Below, one piece after another: positions 1 through 4,956 of a stretch of 6,038 nt of DNA (the stretch's first letter is position 1; each line of letters opens with the position of its first letter). The stretch covers positions 1 through 6,038 of the forward strand of contig VBNY01000023.1 of NCBI GenBank assembly GCA_005877705.1. Direction: 5' to 3'. Source of the DNA: Gammaproteobacteria bacterium (GTDB taxonomy: Bacteria; Pseudomonadota; Gammaproteobacteria; Steroidobacterales; Steroidobacteraceae). The notes beneath the pieces were generated by a model. The model did not search any database. It was not told the DNA's origin and worked only from the letters and a program-made list of their open reading frames with translations. A program made the position numbers and the translations under genes.

Positions 1-807
1 CACCGTTGGGTAAGCGAGGTGCCCGAGCTGGCGTTGCGTCTCGCAGAGCGCTTCTGGCCGGGTCCTCTTACGATGGTGATGCCAAGGGCGGCGAACGTGC
101 ACGAAGTCGTGACCGGTGGCCAGGACACGGTCGCGGTCCGCGTGCCGTCCCATCCCATGGCGCAGCAGTTGCTCACCGCCTTCGGCGGCGGCATCGCCGC
201 CCCCTCCGCCAATCGTTACGGGAAACTGTCGCCGACACGCGCCGAGCACGTACGCGAGGAGCTCGGCGAGACGGTGAAAGTGATCCTCGATGGCGGCGAG
301 TGTCAGATCGGCCTCGAGTCCACGATCGTCTCGTTCGAGGACTCGAGCGTGCGGCTGCTGCGACCCGGGGCCGTCACGGCGGCACAGATCCGTCAGGTCG
401 CCGGCGAGCTGCTGATGGGAGCGGGTCGCGCAGCGCCGCGCGTCCCCGGCGGTACGCCGACGCACTACGCTCCGACGACCACGATGACGATCGTGCCGGC
501 GGGCGAAATCGATGCGCACGCCGCTGCGCAGTCCGAGGGCGGACGTCGTGTCGCGGTGCTGGCGCAGCGGCTGCCGCTGAGGGCGCACAAATATGTCACC
601 TGGATCAATGCCGGTCGGCGCCCGGAGCAGTATGGACACGACCTGTACGCGAACCTGCGGACGCTCGACAAGGCTGGCTGCCAGCGCATTCTCGTGCAGG
701 ACGTGCCCGAGGGTGAGCCCTGGGACGCCATCCGCGATCGGCTGCTGCGTGCGGCGAGCGGCGTGAGCGAAGGCGACGACACCGGCGCCATGGCAGTGTT
801 GCCATAA
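1..807 (+). CDS. sua5: Sua5/YrdC/YwlC-type L-threonylcarbamoyladenylate synthase, 5'-truncated by window edge
   Basis: This enzyme makes threonylcarbamoyl-AMP from threonine, bicarbonate and ATP, the intermediate used by the Tsa complex to form t6A at position 37 of ANN-decoding tRNAs; it acts in the cytoplasm. The open frame runs from base 1 (268 visible residues), so the start lies outside the window; the GTG at 19 is internal. Visible YrdC-domain signatures, numbered from base 1, are FWPGPLT (18-24), APSANRYGKLSPT (67-79), LESTIV (105-110) and LRPGAVT (120-126). The GTPTHYAP linker (151-158) leads into a C-terminal Sua5 domain ending in GEPWDAIRDRLLRAA, which separates it from the short TsaC/YrdC form. 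Known Sua5 proteins are about 330-350 residues, so roughly 60-80 N-terminal residues, including the substrate-binding KR motif, are missing. The downstream decarboxylase starts two bases after the stop, so the two are probably co-transcribed. Confidence 0.93.
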   Translation, partial: HRWVSEVPELALRLAERFWPGPLTMVMPRAANVHEVVTGGQDTVAVRVPSHPMAQQLLTAFGGGIAAPSANRYGKLSPTRAEHVREELGETVKVILDGGECQIGLESTIVSFEDSSVRLLRPGAVTAAQIRQVAGELLMGAGRAAPRVPGGTPTHYAPTTTMTIVPAGEIDAHAAAQSEGGRRVAVLAQRLPLRAHKYVTWINAGRRPEQYGHDLYANLRTLDKAGCQRILVQDVPEGEPWDAIRDRLLRAASGVSEGDDTGAMAVLP

Positions 808-809
808 CA

Positions 810-1997
810 GTGAATAGTCCCGCCCGCCGTACGCGCTTCATCGATCCCTTCCAGCCCGCCGAGATCCGCCGGCTCGTGAAGGAGTTCGGCTCGCCGCTGC
901 TGATTCTCGACTGCGAGCGGGTGCGCGTGCAGTTCAGGAAGCTGCGCAAGGCCCTGCCGGGCGTCGACCTGCATTATGCGCTGAAGCCGATGCCGCACGC
1001 GGCGGTGGTGCGGACGGTGCTCGAGGAGGGTGGCTTCCTGGACCTTGCCACGACAGGTGAGGTGCAGCTCGTGCAGCGCCTCGGCGTCGCGGCGGATCGC
1101 TGCATCCACACGCATCCGATCAAGCGCGAGCAGGACATCCGCAACGCGATCAGCTTCGGCGTGCGCACGTTCGTCGCCGACAATCCCGATGAGGTGCGCA
1201 AATTCGCACGCCACGCCGGCCGCGTGCAGCTGCTGCTGCGCGTGTCGTTCCGCCATCCGGGAGCGATGTGCGACCTGTCGCGCAAGTTCGGCTGCGATCC
1301 TGAGGATGTGCTGCCGCTCGCGCGGCTCGCCGCCGACCTGGGTATCGGGGTGCGCGGCCTGTCGTTTCACGTCGGTTCGCAGGCGGTGGACTCCGCCAAG
1401 CACGTCGAAGCCCTCAACGCCTGTGCGCAGCTCATGGCTGCGGCCCGCAGGGACAGGCTCGGCGCGCTCGATACGCTCGACATCGGCGGCGGCTTTCCCA
1501 TCGACTACGCGCAACCGGTGCAGGATGTGAGCCGCTTCTGCGCCCCGCTGCGCACCGCGCTCGCGAAATTGCCGAAACGGGTGCGCGTCATTGCCGAGCC
1601 GGGACGCTTCATCGTCGGCCCGTCGGCCATCGGCGTGGCCTCGGTCATGGGACGCGCGCGCCGCGAGGGTCACTGGTGGTACTACCTCGATGACGGTCTC
1701 TACGGCTCCTACAGCGGCCAGATCTACGATCACGCGCGTTACCCGGTGGAGCCGTTGCGCAACGGGGCGCAACGCCTGCCGTCCGTGCTGGCGGGACCGA
1801 CTTGCGACAGCATCGATGTGATCGCCGAAAACCTGATGCTGCCGGAGCTCAAGGCGGGGGATCTGATCGTCGGGCGCGCCATGGGCGCCTACACCTGGGC
1901 GAGCGCGTCGGAATTCAACTTCTTTCCGAGGGCCACCGTGGTCGCGGTGAACGCGCAACCCGGCGACACCGGAAGCGTGAACCCCTTTCCTCTTTGA
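810..1997 (+). CDS. Fold-type III PLP-dependent decarboxylase, ornithine decarboxylase-like
   Basis: Probably decarboxylates ornithine to putrescine (polyamine synthesis, cytoplasm). The 395 residues match the alanine racemase-like barrel plus beta domain of eukaryotic and Pseudomonas-type ODC (about 390-420 residues). Visible active-site elements: HYALK (55-59) with Lys59 as the PLP Schiff-base lysine, FHVGSQ (186-191), IGGGFP (225-230), AEPGRF (262-267), DDGLYGS (294-300), YDH (306-308) and GPTCDS (329-334). Tyr306-Asp307 and Cys332-Asp333 correspond to the mouse ODC residues Y331/D332 and C360/D361, which shape the diamine pocket; this favours ornithine (or lysine) over diaminopimelate or carboxynorspermidine. 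The lysine is followed by PMPH rather than the common CN of YAVKCN. The start is a GTG two bases after the upstream stop with no clear Shine-Dalgarno, suggesting translational coupling; an in-frame GTG at codon 23 is the alternative but would trim the barrel. Family assignment is secure; substrate is inferred. Confidence 0.9.
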   Translation: MNSPARRTRFIDPFQPAEIRRLVKEFGSPLLILDCERVRVQFRKLRKALPGVDLHYALKPMPHAAVVRTVLEEGGFLDLATTGEVQLVQRLGVAADRCIHTHPIKREQDIRNAISFGVRTFVADNPDEVRKFARHAGRVQLLLRVSFRHPGAMCDLSRKFGCDPEDVLPLARLAADLGIGVRGLSFHVGSQAVDSAKHVEALNACAQLMAAARRDRLGALDTLDIGGGFPIDYAQPVQDVSRFCAPLRTALAKLPKRVRVIAEPGRFIVGPSAIGVASVMGRARREGHWWYYLDDGLYGSYSGQIYDHARYPVEPLRNGAQRLPSVLAGPTCDSIDVIAENLMLPELKAGDLIVGRAMGAYTWASASEFNFFPRATVVAVNAQPGDTGSVNPFPL

Positions 1998-2094
1998 TTG
2001 GCTGAAATGGCCTGCGGCGCTTCGCTGTCTATCGAAAGCGGCCTGCGGCCCTTTCGACCGCCGGGCAAAAGGCGCGACTCTTGCCCGGCTCAGC
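1995..2094. repeat. Palindromic intergenic repeat element, copy A
   Basis: A block of about 100 bases between the decarboxylase and the mepK-like gene, collinear with the element at 4703-4798. Shared words in the same order are TGATTGGC (1995), TGCGG (2013), CTTTC (2051), a 22-base core (2064-2085, 19 of 22 identical) and CGGCTCAGC (2086). It folds into two hairpins. The first is 2033-2056: CGAAAG and GGCC pair with GGCC and CTTTCG around a 3-base loop, with one bulged C. The second is 2060-2071 with 2078-2089, a 12-bp stem with one A:C mismatch and a 6-base loop. No T-tract follows either stem, so a classical intrinsic terminator is not supported. REP-like or other dispersed palindromic repeat is inferred from only two copies. 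Confidence 0.6.
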
Positions 2095-2167
2095 AGCCAA
2101 CCCAATGACTGCAGGTCTTGTGAGGTGAACACTTGCTCCCCGGCGGCCGGTCTGAAAGTATTTAGCC

Positions 2168-2728
2168 ATGGCTACGCTCTGGAGCCGCCGCCGCTTTGCG
2201 ACCTCCGTACTCACGGGTGCGGTCGCCATGCCGCTCGCGCGTGCATCGTGGGGTCGAGCGCCGCGCGCGTCGAATCTGTCCGAGCGTTGGATCGAGCTCG
2301 TCAACACTCATACGGGGGAGGCGCTGAGCATCGCGTTCGCCAACCACGCGGCCTTCGTGCCAGCGGCACTGGCCAAGTTGCAGTATCTGTTGCGCGACCA
2401 TCGCTTCGACGAGCAGCACCGGATCGACCCCGCGCTTTACCTGCAGTTGAGCGATTTCGCCCACAGCGCCGGTCGCGAGCCGCGCTTCGAAGTCATCTCC
2501 GGCTATCGCTCACCCGCGACCAACGCGCAGCTGCGTACCCTCGGGCACGGGGTCGCCGAGCACAGCCTGCACGTCGAAGGTCGCGCTATCGATGTGCGCC
2601 TGAAGGGCTGCCGATGCTCGACTCTGCGCGACGTTGCGCTCGCGGCGGGGCGTGGCGGCGTCGGTTTCTATGCCCGCTCGGATTTCGTGCACCTCGACAC
2701 CGGTAGAGTGCGCAACTGGTGCGGTTGA
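2168..2728 (+). CDS. mepK: YcbK/MepK-like (DUF882, peptidase M15-type) murein endopeptidase with Tat signal
   Basis: Predicted zinc metallopeptidase acting on peptidoglycan cross-links in the periplasm; E. coli MepK (YcbK) is the best-known relative. The 186-residue length fits (YcbK is about 180). The N-terminus carries SRRRF (6-10) followed by a hydrophobic stretch to about residue 25, a twin-arginine signal, as in YcbK. The catalytic domain shows ISGYRSPATNAQL (110-122), HSLHVEGRAIDVRL (132-145) and GGVGFYARSDFVHLDTGRV (163-181). His135, Asp142 and His175 are the expected zinc ligands of the SxHxxGxAxD and FVHxD motifs. Odd: three cysteines (148, 150 and 185, the penultimate residue) in an exported protein. 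The Shine-Dalgarno is weak. It is followed 17 bases later by the DUF486 gene, so the two and the HIT gene likely form an operon. Family is secure; bond specificity (DD versus LD) and one-to-one orthology to MepK are inferred. Confidence 0.88.
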   Translation: MATLWSRRRFATSVLTGAVAMPLARASWGRAPRASNLSERWIELVNTHTGEALSIAFANHAAFVPAALAKLQYLLRDHRFDEQHRIDPALYLQLSDFAHSAGREPRFEVISGYRSPATNAQLRTLGHGVAEHSLHVEGRAIDVRLKGCRCSTLRDVALAAGRGGVGFYARSDFVHLDTGRVRNWCG

Positions 2729-2745
2729 GAGATTTCCCGGGGATC

Positions 2746-3099
2746 ATGCCGTCCGTCATCCCCGCGACCCTGCTGCTCATCGGCTCGAATGTCTTCATGA
2801 CTTTCGCCTGGTACGCGCACCTCAAGAACCTTGCGGCACGCCCCTGGTATGTGGCCGCGCTCGTGAGCTGGGGCATTGCGTTCTTCGAGTACCTGCTGCA
2901 GGTGCCGGCGAACCGCATCGGTTACACGCAACTGTCCTTGCCGCAGCTGAAGATTCTTCAGGAGGTCATCACGCTGACGGTGTTCGTGCCGTTTGCCGTG
3001 CTGTACATGCACAAACCGCTGAAGCTCGACTACGTGTGGGCCGGTTTGTGTATCCTGGCCGCCGTGTACTTCGTCTTCCGCTCGCCGGGCACCCCATGA
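2746..3099 (+). CDS. DUF486 family (DMT-superfamily-like) four-helix inner-membrane protein
   Basis: A 117-residue integral membrane protein of unknown function. Four hydrophobic segments lie at about residues 4-22, 34-52, 70-88 and 94-112, matching the half-size DMT/EmrE-like architecture in which small proteins may dimerise. The signature WGIAFFEYLLQVPANRIGY (42-60) and the opening ATLLLIGSNVFMTFAWYAHLK are typical of the DUF486 (PF04342) family. I chose the ATG at 2746 because family members begin right at the first membrane helix (MPxxxxTLLL...) and GGGG lies just upstream; a GTG at 2719 would add nine residues (MRLRDFPGI) and overlap the mepK-like gene. Its stop overlaps the next gene's start (ATGA). 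Transport substrate, if any, is unknown; I see no evidence for a drug or metabolite specificity. Confidence 0.87.
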   Translation: MPSVIPATLLLIGSNVFMTFAWYAHLKNLAARPWYVAALVSWGIAFFEYLLQVPANRIGYTQLSLPQLKILQEVITLTVFVPFAVLYMHKPLKLDYVWAGLCILAAVYFVFRSPGTP

Positions 3100-3617
3100 G
3101 GAGCGAACTCAGATTGGAGCCGGAGACTGCGATCCACGCCCAGGTCATGGCGGCCAGGGAGGGGCGCAATCCGCGCGTGATCGCCCGCTTGTTCTCGGGC
3201 TGGGCCGTCTTCGGCGAGCGGCAGTTTCTGCGCGGCTACTCGCTGCTGCTGCCCGATCCCGTCGCGCCGAGCCTCAATGCTCTCGGGGCGCAGGAGCGCA
3301 CGGTGTTTCTGCTGGACATGACGCGCATGGGGGATGCGTTGCTCAAGGTTACCGGGGCGGTGCGAGTCAACTACGCGATCCTCGGGAACCTCGACCCCGC
3401 ACTGCACGCCCACGTTTTCCCGCGGTACACCGACGAGCCGGAGAACATGCGGATCCTGCAGCCGTGGGCCTACGACTGGGAGGCCGCTCCGCCGTTCGAT
3501 CGGGGCGCATACCAGAATCTCGCGGAGGCTGTCCGCCGCGAGCTCACCCGCATGGGCGTGACAAAGCCGATGCGCTTCGATCCGGGCGCCAACACGGGCG
3601 AGCCTCCAAAGAGCTAA
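3096..3617 (+). CDS. HIT-like (histidine triad superfamily) protein with degenerate triad
   Basis: A 173-residue soluble protein resembling HIT nucleotide hydrolases/transferases. The diagnostic region is NYAILGNLDPALHAHVFPRY (92-111), which aligns with the HIT motif PHLHWHxIPR; upstream, SGWAVFGERQFLRGYSLLLP (34-53) matches the usual GWVVLGDxQxLxGYxLLLP strand region. The first histidine of the triad is Ala102 here, while His104 (aligned with the nucleophilic middle His) and His106 are kept. The start ATG overlaps the DUF486 stop (ATGA, 3096-3099), which fixes the start through coupling; a much longer frame open from 2634 is only read-through over the upstream genes. After the HIT core come YDWEAAPPFD and an amphipathic C-terminal helix (about 138-153). 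Substrate unknown; a nucleotide-phosphoramidate or dinucleoside-polyphosphate activity is possible but not shown. No signal peptide is seen. Confidence 0.82.
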   Translation: MRSELRLEPETAIHAQVMAAREGRNPRVIARLFSGWAVFGERQFLRGYSLLLPDPVAPSLNALGAQERTVFLLDMTRMGDALLKVTGAVRVNYAILGNLDPALHAHVFPRYTDEPENMRILQPWAYDWEAAPPFDRGAYQNLAEAVRRELTRMGVTKPMRFDPGANTGEPPKS

Positions 3618-3651
3618 GCCCCGCTGCCCCCGAGTATGCCTGGGCTCCTGT

Positions 3652-4554
3652 CTACTTCGGCGGTTGTTGCGGCTGCTGCTGAGGTTGTATTTGCGGCTGC
3701 CCAGGTGAGGCCTGCTGCGGCTGCCCAGGTGAGGCCTGCTGCGGCTGTGGCGGTTTGACGCTCAGCAGCTCGACATCGAACACCAGCAGCGAGCCGGGCG
3801 GAATCGACGGCGGCGAATCCAGATCGTAGGCGAGAGTCGGCGGCACGAATATCTGCCATTTCGCGCCCGGCTTCATCAGAACCAGGGCTTCCTGCCAGCC
3901 CGGAATGACGCCGTTCACCGGGAACGAGGCCGGCTGCCCGCGCTTGTAGGAGCTGTCGAATTCCGTGCCGTCGAGCAGCGTGCCGCGGTAGTTCACGGTC
4001 ACCTGGTCCGTCGATTTGGGCGAGTCGCCGCTGCCGGGCGCGAGGACCTTGTACTGCAGGCCGCTTGCGGTGGTCACGATATCCTTCTTCTTGCCGTTCT
4101 CGGCCAGGAAGCTCTTCGCCGCGGTGTGGTTCACGTCACCCAGCTTGCTGCGCGTGCCGCGCACCAGAGTGGCGATGTTCTCCTGATCCGTCGGACCCAT
4201 CTTGGCTTTGCCGGCGAGCGCATCGCGCAGCCCCTGCGCCAGCCGCTCGACGGACACCGACTCAGCGTCCATGCCGGCGCGGTGCAGCTGCTCTCCCATG
4301 GAAACGCCGAGGCTGTAGCTGCCGGAGTTCTTCGGGTTGGCGGGTGCGGCCTTCGCCGCCGAGCCTTCCTTGGAGGGAGCTTTGGCGTCGGCCTTTGCCC
4401 CCGCGGCGGGTGCGGCGGCAGAGCCGGGCGCCTGAGCCTTGGCGGCCGTCCCCGGTGAGGGACCGTTCGCGGTTTGCGCGAGGGTCACGCCGGCAAACAG
4501 CACGACAGCGGCCAGCCCGCCGACCACCGGGAATTTTCGCGAGGGCCGCTCCAT
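3652..4554 (-). CDS. Exported FKBP-type peptidyl-prolyl cis-trans isomerase (FkpA/Mip-like)
   Basis: Catalyses prolyl cis-trans isomerisation and acts as a chaperone for exported proteins; probably periplasmic or outer-membrane-associated. Numbered from the ATG at 4554 (300 residues): signal peptide 1-26 (MERPSRK, then FPVVGGLAAVVLFAGVTLA), Ala/Pro/Lys-rich linker 27-75, FKBP_N dimerisation domain about 78-160 (starting YSLGVSMGEQL), FKBP catalytic domain about 161-266, and a Pro/Gln-rich tail 267-300. Residues matching the FKBP12 active site are Tyr189, Phe199-Asp200, Phe211, Val216-Ile217, Trp220, Tyr243 and Phe259. The AYG loop is changed to AYDLDSPPSIPP. Start: the ATG at 4554 has AAGGGA six bases upstream and gives a clean signal peptide; the ATG at 4590 (12 more residues, AAGGTG upstream) is nearly as good. 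The frame is open to 4716, but that ATG lies in a hairpin. It converges on the HIT gene with a 34-base gap. Confidence 0.9.
   Translation of the reverse strand: MERPSRKFPVVGGLAAVVLFAGVTLAQTANGPSPGTAAKAQAPGSAAAPAAGAKADAKAPSKEGSAAKAAPANPKNSGSYSLGVSMGEQLHRAGMDAESVSVERLAQGLRDALAGKAKMGPTDQENIATLVRGTRSKLGDVNHTAAKSFLAENGKKKDIVTTASGLQYKVLAPGSGDSPKSTDQVTVNYRGTLLDGTEFDSSYKRGQPASFPVNGVIPGWQEALVLMKPGAKWQIFVPPTLAYDLDSPPSIPPGSLLVFDVELLSVKPPQPQQASPGQPQQASPGQPQIQPQQQPQQPPK
3692..3747 (-). repeat. 24-base tandem repeat in the isomerase tail
   Basis: Bases 3697-3720 and 3721-3744 are identical, and identity at period 24 extends from 3692 to 3747, about 2.3 copies. On the coding (minus) strand it encodes QPQQASPG twice followed by QPQ, within the Pro/Gln-rich C-terminus of the FKBP protein. 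Period 24 keeps the frame, so copy-number change would lengthen or shorten the tail by 8 residues without breaking the gene. Confidence 0.95.
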
Positions 4555-4690
4555 CGGCGATCCCTTATTCGAACCAACAGCAGCATTCATGAGGCACCTT
4601 GGGGCTTGCGGGCCGTGGACGGCACGGCTTGGTACCGCAGCTTGGGGCGCAGTTTGGCCTATTGGCGGGCGCCCTGCTGCGCTTTTTAAA

Positions 4691-4727
4691 GCAAGCTGAA
4701 AGTGATTGGCAGCCACTTTCAGCTTGC
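4691..4727. repeat. Perfect 14-bp inverted repeat (hairpin)
   Basis: Bases 4691-4704 and 4714-4727 are exact reverse complements (GCAAGCTGAAAGTG / CACTTTCAGCTTGC) around a 9-base loop. On the minus strand, the direction of the FKBP gene, the hairpin is followed by TTTAAAAAGC, which is a poor terminator T-tract; on the plus strand it is followed by GC-rich sequence. Its right part overlaps the start of repeat copy B. It could be an operator, an mRNA 5'-leader structure or part of the repeat; function is not shown. Confidence 0.8.
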
Positions 4728-4798
4728 GGGCAGGAGCCGCGAGCTTTCAGGCCGCGGCAAAAGGCCTGACTTTTGCCGCTGCTGGCTGGCGGCTCAGC
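4703..4798. repeat. Palindromic intergenic repeat element, copy B
   Basis: Collinear with the element at 1995-2094: TGATTGGC (4703), TGCGG (4725), CTTTC (4744), the 22-base core (4756-4777) and CGGCTCAGC (4790). The core forms a perfect 10-bp hairpin, 4754-4763 with 4770-4779, with the 6-base loop GCCTGA. A second, mutually exclusive pairing is possible: TCAGGCC (4747-4753) with GGCCTGA (4763-4769). Spacing between blocks differs from copy A while the core hairpin and its 6-base loop are conserved, which suggests that the structure is the conserved unit. Confidence 0.6.
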
Positions 4799-4928
4799 CC
4801 GCGCGAAGCGGGTGCGCGGACTTGTCCTTGTCGGGCACGGGCGGGCGTGGGGCTCTCGAGGATTACCGGGTGTGCTTTGGCGGGCTCGGCCGCGCAAGAC
4901 TGCGGCGACAGCGCGGGTTAGAGTAGCG

Positions 4929-4945
4929 GCAGGCTTTCGGCCTGC
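4929..4945 (+). promoter_or_regulatory. Small leader hairpin upstream of the ABC ATPase start
   Basis: GCAGGC (4929-4934) pairs with GCCTGC (4940-4945) around a TTTCG loop, ending 11 bases before the GTG start at 4957. No Shine-Dalgarno is evident between it and the start. It occupies the position where a ribosome-binding site would be expected and could affect initiation, but a 6-bp GC stem can also arise by chance in such sequence. Confidence 0.35.
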
Positions 4946-4956
4946 ACCCACGGGCA

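Larger units (their letters stand above)
4555..4956. other. Divergent intergenic region, hairpin-rich, no supported gene
   Basis: About 400 bases separate the FKBP start (minus) from the ABC ATPase start (plus), so promoters for both should lie here. I find no convincing -35/-10 pair on either strand by eye. It contains a perfect 14-bp hairpin (4691-4727), palindromic repeat copy B (4703-4798), a small CCCGC/GCGGG hairpin (4798-4812), and a 6-bp hairpin (4929-4945) just before the ATPase start. Short frames crossing it on both strands have no recognisable domain and low-complexity, Ala/Arg-rich translations, so I do not call them. Confidence 0.6.

Noticed and set aside
2033..2089. Intrinsic terminator for the decarboxylase gene
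   Set aside because: Stable stems exist but no T-tract follows, and the same element recurs in a divergent promoter region where a terminator would make less sense.
465..2132. 555-codon open frame on the minus strand across sua5 and the decarboxylase
   Set aside because: It lies antisense to two genes with clear family motifs, its translation is Arg/His/Ala-rich with no domain, and such long antisense frames are common in GC-rich coding DNA.
2634..3617. Long 327-codon frame ending with the HIT-like protein
   Set aside because: Its first half overlaps the mepK-like and DUF486 genes out of frame and is Arg/Ala-rich; homology begins only after the ATG at 3096, which couples to the upstream stop.
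3692..3747. CRISPR-like short repeat
   Set aside because: The copies are directly adjacent with no spacers and lie in frame inside a gene.
4555..4716. 54-codon N-terminal extension of the FKBP isomerase
   Set aside because: It would bury the signal peptide 54 or more residues in, and its ATG falls inside the 14-bp hairpin; ATGs at 4554 and 4590 both have Shine-Dalgarno-like sequences.
4702..4926. Small overlapping plus-strand frames of 71-74 codons (starting 4702 and 4706) in the divergent gap
   Set aside because: No recognisable domain, no good ribosome-binding site, and they run through the palindromic repeat.
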